From contig NZ_ASHR01000024.1 in NCBI RefSeq assembly GCF_000400485.1, positions 21,035-85,034 of the forward strand: DNA of 64,000 nucleotides. Reading direction: 5' to 3'. The DNA is from Agrococcus pavilionensis RW1. Its GTDB lineage: Bacteria > Actinomycetota > Actinomycetes > Actinomycetales > Microbacteriaceae. Shown here in pieces: positions 6,898 to 15,346 of the stretch; within the stretch, counting starts at the first letter, position 1; each line of letters opens with the position of its first letter. The notes under the pieces were generated by a model. That model saw only the letters and a list, made by a program, of their open reading frames with translations, was not told the DNA's origin and made no database searches. Made by a program: the position numbers and the translations under genes.

Positions 6898-8624
6898 CGG
6901 GCGTCACCTCCGTCGGCGGGGCGTCTCGATACGCCGGCTTCGCCGGCTGCTCGACGAGCGGGTGGCTGCGAGCGCGCGGATTGCTGCTGCTGCTCCGCCT
7001 GCGTCGACTTCGAGGTCGGCGCATCCTGCGGCGACTGGTCCTGCGGATGCTCCCCGAGCGCCGCCGCGGCCGCCGCGGCGGCCGTCACGATCGGGATGGG
7101 CCGCGTCATCGGCTCGCCCGAGGCGCCGAACTCGGCGTCGTGGTCGATGAGCGGCAGCTGCTCGCGCGGCCCCGCGAGCACCCACGTGTCCTTCGAGCCC
7201 CCGCCTTGCGAGGAGTTCACGACGAGCTGTCCCTCGGGGAGCGCGACGCGCGTGAGCCCGCCCGGCAGCACCCACACATCCTTCCCGTCGTTGACGGCGA
7301 AGGGGCGCAGGTCGACGTGGCGCGGCCGCATGCCGTCGTCGACGAGGGTCGGGATGGTCGAGAGCTGCACGACCGGCTGCGCGATCCAGCCGCGCGGGTC
7401 GGCGAGCAGCCGCTGCTTGAGCGCCTCGAGCTCCTCGGGCGACGCGTCGGGGCCGACGACGAGCCCCTTGCCGCCCGAGCCGTCGACGGGCTTGACGACC
7501 AGTTCGTGCAGGCGGTCGATGACCTCCTCGAGCGCGCCCGGATCCTCGAGCCGCCACGTGTCGACGTTCTTGAGGATGGGCTCCTCGGAGAGGTAGTAGC
7601 GGATGAGGTCGGGCACGTACGTGTAGACGAGCTTGTCGTCGGCGATGCCGTTGCCGACCGCGTTCGCGATCGTGACGTTGCCGAGCCGCGCGGCGAGCAT
7701 GAGGCCGGGGCTGCCGAGCATCGAATCGGCGCGGAACTGCAGCGGGTCGAGGAAGTCGTCGTCGACGCGGCGGTAGATGACGTCGACGCGCGCGGGCCCC
7801 TCGGTCGTGCGCATGTAGACGCGGCCGCCGGAGGTGAACAGGTCGCGGCCCTCGACGAGCTCGACCCCCATGAGGCGCGCGAGCAGCGTGTGCTCGAAGT
7901 AGGCGGAGTTGTAGACGCCGGGCGTCAGCACGACGACGCGCGGGTCGTCGACGCCGGCGGGGGCAGCGGCGCGCAGCGCGTGCAGCAGCTTGTCGCAGTA
8001 GTCGCCGACCGGCCGCACGCGCATCGACGAGAACATCTCGGGCAGCGTCTGCGCGATCACGCGCCGGTTCGAGATGACGTAGCTGACGCCCGAGGGCACG
8101 CGCACGTTGTCCTCGAGCACGCGCCACTCGCCGTGCTCGTCGCGGATGAGGTCGATGCCCGAGACGTGGATGCGCACCCCGTTCGCGCCGACGACGCCGG
8201 CGGCCTGGCGGTGGAAGTGGGTGGATGTGCTGATGAGCTTCGCGGGGATGATGCCGTCCTCGACGGCGCGCTGCGGTCCGTACATGTCGGCGAGGAACGC
8301 CTCGAGCGCCCGCACCCGCTGCTGCACGCCCGACTCGACGTGCTTCCAGTCCTCCGCGGTGATGATGCGCGGCACGGCGTCGAGCGGGAACGGCCGCTCC
8401 TCGCCCGCGAAGTCGAACGTCACGCCCTGCGCGAGGTAGGACGTGGCGAGCGCGTCGGCGCGAGCGCGGAGGTCGTCCTTCGACATCTCCGAGAGCGCGT
8501 CGTAGAGCGGCTTGTACGGGCCGCGGGCGCTGCCCTTGCTCTCGAACATCTCGTCCCACGGCGTGCCCTGCCGCTTGCGGGGCACGGCGAAGGGCTTGTC
8601 GTAGTCGTCGAAGAGGTCGCCCAT
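6894..8624 (-). CDS. Circularly permuted type 2 ATP-grasp protein
   Basis: The 576-residue product begins with FDDYDKP and WDEMFESKGSARGPYKPLYDAL. It continues through DAVPRIITAEDW, GIDLIRDEHGEWRVLEDNVRVPSG and KPVDGSGGKGLVVGP (a glycine-rich nucleotide loop), all hallmarks of the DUF404/DUF407 permuted ATP-grasp group. Such enzymes are predicted to ligate amino acids or peptides using ATP. It is the first gene of the operon with alpha-E and transglutaminase-like genes. The last 85 residues are low-complexity (Ala, Gln and Pro runs) and include codons contributed by a palindromic repeat at about 6923-6959, so the C-terminus is probably not conserved. The apt gene is divergent, with 59 bases between. 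Confidence 0.92.
   Translation of the reverse strand: MGDLFDDYDKPFAVPRKRQGTPWDEMFESKGSARGPYKPLYDALSEMSKDDLRARADALATSYLAQGVTFDFAGEERPFPLDAVPRIITAEDWKHVESGVQQRVRALEAFLADMYGPQRAVEDGIIPAKLISTSTHFHRQAAGVVGANGVRIHVSGIDLIRDEHGEWRVLEDNVRVPSGVSYVISNRRVIAQTLPEMFSSMRVRPVGDYCDKLLHALRAAAPAGVDDPRVVVLTPGVYNSAYFEHTLLARLMGVELVEGRDLFTSGGRVYMRTTEGPARVDVIYRRVDDDFLDPLQFRADSMLGSPGLMLAARLGNVTIANAVGNGIADDKLVYTYVPDLIRYYLSEEPILKNVDTWRLEDPGALEEVIDRLHELVVKPVDGSGGKGLVVGPDASPEELEALKQRLLADPRGWIAQPVVQLSTIPTLVDDGMRPRHVDLRPFAVNDGKDVWVLPGGLTRVALPEGQLVVNSSQGGGSKDTWVLAGPREQLPLIDHDAEFGASGEPMTRPIPIVTAAAAAAAALGEHPQDQSPQDAPTSKSTQAEQQQQSARSQPPARRAAGEAGVSRRPADGGDAR
6923..6959. repeat. TCTCGATACG-type palindromic repeat inside a gene end
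   Basis: The element reads TCTCGATAC, then GCCGGC, TTC, GCCGGC, then TGCTCGACGAGC. The arms are built from TCGA near each end around a GCCGGC-TTC-GCCGGC core. From memory of Microbacteriaceae genomes this matches a dispersed intergenic repeat of the form TCTCGATACG...CTACTCGAC, so I take it as a REP-like element. Here it lies in the last 25 codons of the ATP-grasp gene, encoding part of an Ala/Gly/Arg tail. I saw only one copy in the window. Confidence 0.6.
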
Positions 8625-8683
8625 GGCGCGAGCCTACCGACGGCGGCCGGGTCGAGCCTGCGAGGCGCGACTAGCCTCGAGAG

Positions 8684-9208
8684 GTGCCGACGCCATCCCC
8701 CGCCCAGCTCACCCGCGCTGAGTCGCTCATCGCGATCACGCCCGACTTCCCGAAGCCCGGGGTGCTGTTCCGCGACATCGGCCCGATGCTGCAGGACGCG
8801 GATGCGCTGCGGACGGTCACCGAGGCGCTGACCGCGCCGTTCGAGGGCGGCTTCGACCTCGTCGCGGGCGTCGAGGCGCGCGGCTTCGTGCTCGCGGGCG
8901 CCGTCGCCGCGACCGCGGGGACGGGCCTGCTCCCCATCCGGAAGGCCGGCAAGACGCCGCAGCCCACGGCATCCGTCGACTACGCGCTCGAGTACGGCGT
9001 CGCGACGATCGAGGCTGCGGGCGACCTCACGGGCCGTCGCGTGCTGCTCGTCGACGACGTGCTCGCGACCGGCGGCACGCTCGTCGCGGCCGCGCGGCTC
9101 GTCGAGCAGCTCGGCGGCGAGGTCGCCGGCGTCGCGGTCGTGCTTGAGCTCACGGCGCTCGGCGGCCGCGAGCGCGTGCCGGACGCGCACGCGGTGTTCG
9201 CCGCCTGA
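8684..9208 (+). CDS. Adenine phosphoribosyltransferase
   Basis: The enzyme converts adenine and PRPP to AMP and pyrophosphate (purine salvage, cytosol). The 174-residue product has the family features in order: IAITPDFPKPGVLFRDIGPML (about 13-33), the GVEARGFVLAG loop, the KAGKTP stretch, and the PRPP-binding motif VLLVDDVLATGGT (about 115-127). The start is the GTG at 8684, just after GAGAG. It is transcribed alone, divergent from the ATP-grasp operon and convergent with the sugar kinase. In many actinobacteria apt lies near relA or secDF; no such neighbour is present here. Confidence 0.93.
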   Translation: MPTPSPAQLTRAESLIAITPDFPKPGVLFRDIGPMLQDADALRTVTEALTAPFEGGFDLVAGVEARGFVLAGAVAATAGTGLLPIRKAGKTPQPTASVDYALEYGVATIEAAGDLTGRRVLLVDDVLATGGTLVAAARLVEQLGGEVAGVAVVLELTALGGRERVPDAHAVFAA

Positions 9209-9226
9209 GCCGACCGGCGGCTCCGC

Positions 9227-10822
9227 TCAGAGCGCCGCGACCGCCGCGGCCTCGACCGCGAGCCCGGCGCGGTAGCGCTCGAGGTACGCCGCGAAGCCCG
9301 CGACGTCGTCGGGGTCGGGCTCGACCGTCGACTGCGCGGCGTCCGCGAAGACGGCCTCGTCGAGGTACGCCGAGAGGCTCCGCGCGTCGCCGCCCGCGGC
9401 CGCGCGCGCGAACGCGGCGAGGACCGCGATGCCCCATGCGCCGCCCTCCGACGCCGTCTCCCCCACCGACACGGGCGCGCGGAGCGCCCCGGCGAGGAAG
9501 CGCTGCGCGACGCCCGCCGTGCGGAACATGCCCCCGTGCGCGAACATGCGGTCGAGCCGCACGCCCTCCTCGTCGAGCACGCGCATGCCGAGCGCGAGCG
9601 TGCCGAAGGCGCCGTAGAGGTGCGCGCGCATGAGGTTCGCGAGCGTCAGCCGGCTCTCGGGCGTGCGCACGACCAGCGGCCGACCCTCGTCGAGGCCCGC
9701 GATCGGCTCGCCCGCGACGTGGTTGTAGGCGAGCAGCCCGCCGGCATCGGCCTCCCCCGCGAGCGCCTCGCGGAAGAGCGCGTCGAAGACGGCGTCGTCG
9801 TCGATCGGTGCGCCGGCGGCCTCGGCGAAGCGCGCGAACACGTGCGCCCACGCGGCGAGCTCGCTCGCGCCGTTGTTGCAGTGCACCATCGCGACGGGGT
9901 CTCCCGCGGGCGTCGCGACGAGGTCGAGCTCTGCGTGCACGCGCTCGAGCGGCCGCTCGAGCACGACCATCGCGAAGATGCTCGTGCCCGCGCTCACGTT
10001 GCCCGTGCGGGGCGCGACCGCGTTCGTCGCGACCATGCCGGTACCGGCGTCGCCCTCCGGTGCGCACAGCGGCACACCCGGCTGCAGCGCGCCGCTCGGG
10101 TCGAGGAGCAGCGCGCCCTCGGGCGTGAGCTCGCCCGCCGGCTCGCCCGCGCGGAGCACCGTCGGCAGCAGCTCGGCGACGCTCGCGACCGGGAGCCGGC
10201 CGCCGACGAGCTCGTCGTAGCGCGCGACGAGCTCCGGGTCGTAGTCGCCGCCCGTAGCGTCGATGGGGAACATGCCGGATGCGTCGCCGACGCCGAGCAC
10301 GGCACGTCCGGTGAGGGCGCGGTGCACGTAGCCCGCGAGGGTCGTGATCGAGCGGACCCGCGGCACGTGCGGCTCGTCGTCGAGGATCGCCTGGTGGAGG
10401 TGCGCGATCGACCAGCGCAGCGGGATGTTGACGCCGAAGGCCTCGGTGAGCTCGGCCGCGGCGCGGCCGGTCGACGTGTTGCGCCAGGTGCGGAAGGGCG
10501 CGAGCAGCTCGCCCGCCTCGTCGAAGGCGAGGTAGCCGTGCATCATGCCCGAGACGCCGATCGCGCCGAGCGTGCGCAGCTCGACGCCGTGCCGCGCCAG
10601 GACGTCGGCGCGGAGCTCGGCGAACGCCGCCTGCACGCCGGCCCACGCGTCGTCGAGCGCGTAGGTCCAGGTGCGCTCCTCGAAGCGGTTCTCCCACGCG
10701 TGGGAGCCGACCGCGAGCACGCGCGCGGGATCGGCCGCGTCGACGATGCACGCCTTGATGCGCGTCGAGCCCAGCTCGATGCCGAGCGCCGTGCGGCCCG
10801 CCTCGATCGCCTCGGCGCTCAT
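9227..10822 (-). CDS. FGGY carbohydrate kinase (pentulokinase-like)
   Basis: The ATG at 10822 overlaps the AraD-type gene stop (ATGA). The 531-residue protein has the FGGY N-domain start GIELGSTRIKACIVD, the substrate-domain motif AIGVSGMMHGYLAFD, the GDAGTGMVA phosphate loop and a late HGGMFRTAGVAQRFLAGAL adenine-binding region. It is longer than typical xylulokinases. Its position after a 3-epimerase and an L-ribulose-5-phosphate 4-epimerase suggests phosphorylation of L-ribulose or L-xylulose, but substrate choice cannot be read from the sequence. It is the last gene of the long rhamnose-transporter operon. Rhamnulokinase is a separate gene at 22700. Confidence 0.85.
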   Translation of the reverse strand: MSAEAIEAGRTALGIELGSTRIKACIVDAADPARVLAVGSHAWENRFEERTWTYALDDAWAGVQAAFAELRADVLARHGVELRTLGAIGVSGMMHGYLAFDEAGELLAPFRTWRNTSTGRAAAELTEAFGVNIPLRWSIAHLHQAILDDEPHVPRVRSITTLAGYVHRALTGRAVLGVGDASGMFPIDATGGDYDPELVARYDELVGGRLPVASVAELLPTVLRAGEPAGELTPEGALLLDPSGALQPGVPLCAPEGDAGTGMVATNAVAPRTGNVSAGTSIFAMVVLERPLERVHAELDLVATPAGDPVAMVHCNNGASELAAWAHVFARFAEAAGAPIDDDAVFDALFREALAGEADAGGLLAYNHVAGEPIAGLDEGRPLVVRTPESRLTLANLMRAHLYGAFGTLALGMRVLDEEGVRLDRMFAHGGMFRTAGVAQRFLAGALRAPVSVGETASEGGAWGIAVLAAFARAAAGGDARSLSAYLDEAVFADAAQSTVEPDPDDVAGFAAYLERYRAGLAVEAAAVAAL

Positions 10823-11541
10823 CGGTCGCCCTGCTGCGTTCCGGGCCGCTGGCCGTAGACGTGCTGGTACCGCTCGTGCAGCCGGTCGATGTCGGTCGGC
10901 GCGATGGGGATGAGGGGCCCTGCCTCGCGCGCGAGGTGGACCGTGCGGGCGACGTCCTCGACCATGACCGCCGCCTTCACCGCATCCCTCGCCGTCCTGC
11001 CGATCGTGAACGGACCGTGGTTCTGCATGAGCACGGCGCGCGAGCGGTGCTCGCGGAGCGTCTCGACGATGCCGCGGCCGATCGAGTCGTCGCCGATGAT
11101 CGCGAACGGCCCGACGGGGATCGGCCCGCCGAACTCGTCCGCCATCGCGGTGAGCACGCACGGGATCTCCTCGCCGCGCGCCGCCCACGCGGTCGCGTAG
11201 GTCGAGTGCGTGTGCACGACGCCGCCGACCTCGGGCATGTGCCGGTAGACGTAGGCGTGCGCGGCGGTGTCGCTCGAGGGGCTCGCCTCGCTCCCGGCGG
11301 TGCCGGGCACGACGGCACCGTCGAGGTCGCACACGATCATCCGCTCGGGCGTCAGCTCGTCGTAGTCGACGCCCGAGGGCTTGATGACGAAGAGGTCGGC
11401 GCCCGGCACGCGGCCCGAGACGTTGCCGCCCGTCCACACCACGAGTCCGTAGCGCACGAGCTCGCGGTGGAGCCGCGCGACGTCCTCGCGCACGGCGTCG
11501 ACGGCCGCGAGCGTCGTCGCGTCGAGCGCAGTCGCGGCCAT
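10819..11541 (-). CDS. L-ribulose-5-phosphate 4-epimerase family protein
   Basis: The 240-residue class II aldolase-fold enzyme shows the AraD/UlaF signature in order: WTGGNVSGR, IKPSGVDYDELT, ASPSSDTAAHAYVYR, VVHTHSTYATAWAA (two metal-binding histidines) and QNHGPFTIG, and it ends with an HERYQHVYGQ stretch. It should interconvert L-ribulose-5-phosphate and D-xylulose-5-phosphate, giving entry to the pentose phosphate pathway. The start is the ATG at 11541. It sits between the tagatose-3-epimerase-like gene (2-base gap) and the kinase (4-base overlap), so the three probably act in sequence. Confidence 0.88.
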   Translation of the reverse strand: MAATALDATTLAAVDAVREDVARLHRELVRYGLVVWTGGNVSGRVPGADLFVIKPSGVDYDELTPERMIVCDLDGAVVPGTAGSEASPSSDTAAHAYVYRHMPEVGGVVHTHSTYATAWAARGEEIPCVLTAMADEFGGPIPVGPFAIIGDDSIGRGIVETLREHRSRAVLMQNHGPFTIGRTARDAVKAAVMVEDVARTVHLAREAGPLIPIAPTDIDRLHERYQHVYGQRPGTQQGDR

Positions 11542-11543
11542 GC

Positions 11544-12413
11544 TCAGTGGAGCGCGATCGTCTCGACCGAGCGCAGCTGGTCGCGGATGAAGCGGTTGGC
11601 GTGCGCGGCGAGGTCGTCGGAGTCCTCCCACAGGTTGCGCCAGATGCCGAGCGTGTTCGAGAGCGACTCCGAGACGACGGCGCTCGAGAACGACTCGAAG
11701 ACGATCGGGCCGTCGTAGCCGAGCCGCGCGAGGCCGCGGAAGAAGGAGCCGAAGTCGACCGACCCGGTGCCGAGGTAGCCGCGGTGGCTCTCGCCGATGT
11801 GCACGTAGCGCAGCCGCTCGCCCGCGTCGAGGACGGGCTCGAGCATCCCCGACTCCTCGATGTTCATGTGGTACGTGTCGAGGTGCAGGTGCACGTTGTC
11901 GTGCCCGATCTCCTCGAGGAAGCGCAGGCCGCCGCGCGCGGTGTTCGCGATGTTCGTCTCGTAGCGGTTGACGATCTCGAGCGAGAGCGTCACCCCTGCC
12001 GCGGCCGCGCGGTCGGCGAGGCGGCGGAGCGCCGCGGCGGAGTTCGCGCGGCCCGCCTCGGTCGCCGGGGTCGTGTACTTCTGCATCGCCGAGTAGATGA
12101 CGCCGCAGAGGTGCGCTCCGCCCGCCTCGGCGACGACGTCGATCGCCCGCTCGAGGAGGGTCTCGCCCTCGCGGCTCACCGCGGCGTCCTCGCTCGAGAG
12201 GTCGTGCGCGGCGTCGAGCCCGAGGCTCGACGTCATCGCGACGCCGTGGTCGTCGAGCATGCGGCGCACGAGCGCGCCGTCGATCGCGAACGGATCCATG
12301 AGCGGCAGCTCGAGCAGGTCGAACCCCGCCTGCTGGGTGCCGGCGATGGCGGTCTGGAGGCCCGCCTCGTCGAACGTGCCGGTGAAGACGAGGCCGTGGA
12401 CGCCGATCTGCAT
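11544..12413 (-). CDS. D-tagatose 3-epimerase family sugar isomerase
   Basis: This 289-residue TIM-barrel protein carries metal ligands Glu146 (LEIVNRYE), Asp179 (LDTYHMNIEE), His205 (YVHIGESHRG) and Glu240 (VFESFS). Their spacing (33, 26, 35) equals that of Pseudomonas cichorii D-tagatose 3-epimerase (E152, D185, H211, E246), and the following Arg211 also matches. Such enzymes epimerise free ketoses at C3, for example L-ribulose to L-xylulose. Among the kinase and the AraD-type gene it could connect L-xylulose to L-ribulose. Its specificity is inferred from context. Confidence 0.87.
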   Translation of the reverse strand: MQIGVHGLVFTGTFDEAGLQTAIAGTQQAGFDLLELPLMDPFAIDGALVRRMLDDHGVAMTSSLGLDAAHDLSSEDAAVSREGETLLERAIDVVAEAGGAHLCGVIYSAMQKYTTPATEAGRANSAAALRRLADRAAAAGVTLSLEIVNRYETNIANTARGGLRFLEEIGHDNVHLHLDTYHMNIEESGMLEPVLDAGERLRYVHIGESHRGYLGTGSVDFGSFFRGLARLGYDGPIVFESFSSAVVSESLSNTLGIWRNLWEDSDDLAAHANRFIRDQLRSVETIALH

Positions 12414-12435
12414 GATTGCTCCTTCGCTGGGTGGT

Positions 12436-13206
12436 CTATCGCGCCGCGTCGAGGATCGCGCGGCGCACGTGCTCGTCGTCCCGACCGTCGATGCGGTCGA
12501 GGACGGCGTCGGGGAGGAAGGTCGGCTCGCCCACCGAGAGCGCCCCGACGAGGATGCGCGCGACCTTGTCGGCCATCTCGGTGATGCGGAGGCACTCGGC
12601 CGGCGTCGCGCCGATCGCGAAGATGCCGTGGTTCCGCATCCACGCGACCTTCGGGAGCGCGCCGTGCCGGTCGGCGAAGTCGCGCAGCTCGTCGCGCATG
12701 AGCCGACCGAGGCTCAGGCCCGGGTCGACGTAGGGCACGAGCAGCGTCTCGGTACCGAGCACGACGATCTGGTCGGGGAAGAGCGCACCGGCGGCGAGCA
12801 GCCCTGCCCGGTCGGAGCACAGCACCGAGTTCGCCGCGATGGGGTGCGTGTGGCAGGCGGCGCCCGCGCCGGAGCTCAGCACGACCGCGTGCAGGAGCGC
12901 CTCGACGCTCGGCCGCTTCGCGTCCGGGTCGACGCGCGAGGTCATGAGCGCCTCCGCGACGCGCGCGTCTCCCGCACCGCCCTCGAACGCGGCCGGGTCG
13001 TCGAGCAGCTCGAGGATCGGCGCGAACCAGCACTCGACGAGGTCGTCGGGCCCCGACGCCGCGAGCGACGAGCCCGTGGCCTTCACGAGCATCCGCTCGT
13101 CGTCGAGCCTCGCCGAGACGTTGCCCTCGGCGAGGATGACGAGCTCGCGCTGCGGCTCGCCCACGGCGTGCGCGAGCCGCAGCAGGTCGTCGCGGGGATC
13201 GGTCAC
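12436..13206 (-). CDS. Class II aldolase/adducin family protein
   Basis: The GTG at 13206 overlaps the permease stop (GTGA). The 256-residue protein has an EGNVSARL phosphate loop, KRPSVEALLHA, a zinc-binding HTHPIAANSVLC pair, FPDQIVVLG and VAWMRNHGIFAIG. It resembles the aldolase half of the rhamnulose-1-phosphate aldolase/dehydrogenase fusion more than AraD, so it may be a stand-alone ketose-1-phosphate aldolase. A decarboxylating or dehydrating role is also known in this superfamily. It shares an operon with the rhamnose-type importer. The window thus encodes three class II aldolase-fold proteins, which suggests separate substrates. Confidence 0.8.
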   Translation of the reverse strand: MTDPRDDLLRLAHAVGEPQRELVILAEGNVSARLDDERMLVKATGSSLAASGPDDLVECWFAPILELLDDPAAFEGGAGDARVAEALMTSRVDPDAKRPSVEALLHAVVLSSGAGAACHTHPIAANSVLCSDRAGLLAAGALFPDQIVVLGTETLLVPYVDPGLSLGRLMRDELRDFADRHGALPKVAWMRNHGIFAIGATPAECLRITEMADKVARILVGALSVGEPTFLPDAVLDRIDGRDDEHVRRAILDAAR

Positions 13207-14336
13207 TTCGGCGCTCCCGGCGCGGTCGCCGGGACCGCGAGGCGCGGTGGTGCTCCCGCCTGCCGCCTGCGGATCGTGGCGTTCGAGAGCAGCGAGGCGC
13301 CGAGCAGCACGATGCCGAGCGCGAGCAGCTGCGCCTGCGCGCCCTCGTTGCCGGGCACGACGAGCAGGATCGAGGCGTTGAGCCACACGATGAGCAGCGC
13401 CGCGAGCAGGATGCCGCTCAGCTTGCCGATGCCGCCCGTGATGGCGACGCCGCCGAGCACCGCGATCGTGATCGCGGGCAGCGCCATGCCGCTGCCGCTC
13501 GTGCCCGCGTCGGGCCGGGCGGAGGCGAACTGCGCGACGGTGTACACGCCGACGAGGCCCGAGATCGCGCCCGCCGTGACGTACGCCATCATGCGCGTGC
13601 GGCGCGTGTCGATGCCGGCCCACTGCGCGGCCGTGTCGTTCGTGCCGATCGCGTAGAGCTTGCGGCCGTAGGTCGTGCGGTTGAGCACGAACCACGCGAC
13701 GATCGCGACCGGGATGAGGAACGTGAAGACTCCGAGCGGCACGAGCGGCAGCGTGCCGCCGATCACCGGGAGCTCGACGGCCTTCGCCGCGTTGTAGAAC
13801 TCCGAGATCTCGGGGCCCGAGATCGGCCGCTGCTCGCTCACGACGAGCGCGATCGAGCGGTAGGCGTAGAAGGTCGCAAGCGTCGTGATGAGCGCGGGGT
13901 AGCCGAGGTAGGCGGTGAGCACGCCGTTGATCGCGCCGAGCAGGGCGCCGAACGCGACCGCGAGCACGACCGCGACGAGCAGCGGCAGCCCGACCTGCTG
14001 GTAGAGCATCGCGAAGACGATGCCCGTGAGCGAGACCATCGAGCCGACCGAGAGGTCGATGCCGCCGCGGCCCGACGTGATCACGAACAGCTCCGCGAGC
14101 GCGAGCAGCGCGAGGGGCACGTAGGCGATGAGCGTCGAGGCGAGGTAGTCGCTGTTGAACGTGCCGCTCGTGAGCCCGAGGGCGTCGAGGATCGACATCG
14201 CGACGAGGAGCACGATGATGAGCGCGAGCAGCAGCACCGCGCGGTCGCGGAGGATGCCCGAGCCGAGCCACTCGCGCACGCGCGAGGTCGGCTCCGCGCG
14301 GCGCTCCGGGGCGGGGGTCGTCGTGGTGGCGGTCAT
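13203..14336 (-). CDS. Sugar ABC transporter permease, RhaQ-type
   Basis: The 377-residue integral membrane protein has about ten hydrophobic segments and the AraH/RbsC-family signatures GRGGIDLSVGSMVSLTG and VAITGGIGKLSG. It has a hydrophilic N-terminus and a proline-rich C-terminal tail. It should form the heteromeric channel of a carbohydrate importer together with the permease that overlaps it upstream (ATGA at 14333-14336). The import ATPase and binding protein are further upstream in the same operon. Assignment to L-rhamnose rests on the divergent rhamnose catabolic genes; other deoxy or pentose sugars are possible. Confidence 0.88.
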   Translation of the reverse strand: MTATTTTPAPERRAEPTSRVREWLGSGILRDRAVLLLALIIVLLVAMSILDALGLTSGTFNSDYLASTLIAYVPLALLALAELFVITSGRGGIDLSVGSMVSLTGIVFAMLYQQVGLPLLVAVVLAVAFGALLGAINGVLTAYLGYPALITTLATFYAYRSIALVVSEQRPISGPEISEFYNAAKAVELPVIGGTLPLVPLGVFTFLIPVAIVAWFVLNRTTYGRKLYAIGTNDTAAQWAGIDTRRTRMMAYVTAGAISGLVGVYTVAQFASARPDAGTSGSGMALPAITIAVLGGVAITGGIGKLSGILLAALLIVWLNASILLVVPGNEGAQAQLLALGIVLLGASLLSNATIRRRQAGAPPRLAVPATAPGAPK

Positions 14337-15346
14337 GCGCGCGCCCTCCTGGCTCGCTCGCGGATGATGTCGGTGCCGACGGCGATCAGGATGAAGATGC
14401 CGACGAAGAGGAAGCCGAGCTGGGTGGGCCAGCCGAGCTGCGTGACGCCCGAGACGACGGTCTGCACGAGGATCGCGCCGAGGAGCGTGCCGACGACGCT
14501 GCCGCGACCGCCGAGGATCGACGTGCCGCCGATGACGACGGCCGCGATCACCTGGAGCTCCTTGCCCGAGCCGACCGACTGGTCGAGCGTCGAGGTGCCG
14601 GTCGCGATGATCATGCACGCGGCGAGCCCGGCGAGCGCGCCGGTGATGAGGTAGACCCACACGAGCCGCGGCTGCACCTTGATGCCCGCGAGCCGCGCGG
14701 CGTTCTGATTGCCGCCGATCGCGTAGAGGTTGCGGCCCGACTTCGCGTAGCGCAGGAACCACCACGCGACGGCGACCGCGAGCACCGCGATCGCGAAGGA
14801 GTGCGGCACGCCGAGCGTCGAGCCGGCCGAGCCGCGGCCGAAGAACTCGAGCGTCGAGGGGATGCCGTTGACGGTCGAGGAGTTGAAGACGCGCAGCCCG
14901 AGCCACGTGAAGACGTTCGCCGTGCCGAACGTGATGATGATCGGATGCACGCGGCCGTACGCGATCAGGACGCCGTTGAGCGCGCCGAGCGCGGCGCCGA
15001 TGACGATCGCGAGCGCCACCGCGACGATCGCGGGCACGTCGTAGCTCACGAGCACGCGCGCCGTCACGACGGCGGAGACCATGATCATGCCGGCCACCGA
15101 GACGTCGATGCCCGCGGTGATGATGACGAACGTCATGCCGACGCCGATGAGCGCGATCGGGGCGACCTGCACGAGCAGCGGGCCGATCGAGCCGGGCGTG
15201 AGGAACGCGGGCGTGAAGATGCCGAGCAGCACCCACAGCACCACGAGCACGACGAGCAGCACGACCTCCTGCCCCGTCACGATCGGGGGCAGGATGCGGC
15301 GCATGCTCACCGCCTGCGGCGCGCGGGCTTCGGTCGCGGTGGTCAT
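14333..15346 (-). CDS. Sugar ABC transporter permease, RhaP-type
   Basis: The 337-residue membrane protein has the same AraH/RbsC fold as its partner: an ITAGIDVSVAGMIMVSAVV segment, IAYGRVHPIIITFGTANVF, and the coupling-helix region GGTSILGGRGSVVGTLLGA near the C-terminus. It overlaps both the ATPase gene and the second permease by 4 bases, so stoichiometric expression is likely. Two non-identical permeases are the norm for RhaSTPQ-type importers, whereas ribose systems use one. This supports the rhamnose assignment. Confidence 0.88.
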   Translation of the reverse strand: MTTATEARAPQAVSMRRILPPIVTGQEVVLLVVLVVLWVLLGIFTPAFLTPGSIGPLLVQVAPIALIGVGMTFVIITAGIDVSVAGMIMVSAVVTARVLVSYDVPAIVAVALAIVIGAALGALNGVLIAYGRVHPIIITFGTANVFTWLGLRVFNSSTVNGIPSTLEFFGRGSAGSTLGVPHSFAIAVLAVAVAWWFLRYAKSGRNLYAIGGNQNAARLAGIKVQPRLVWVYLITGALAGLAACMIIATGTSTLDQSVGSGKELQVIAAVVIGGTSILGGRGSVVGTLLGAILVQTVVSGVTQLGWPTQLGFLFVGIFILIAVGTDIIRERARRARA

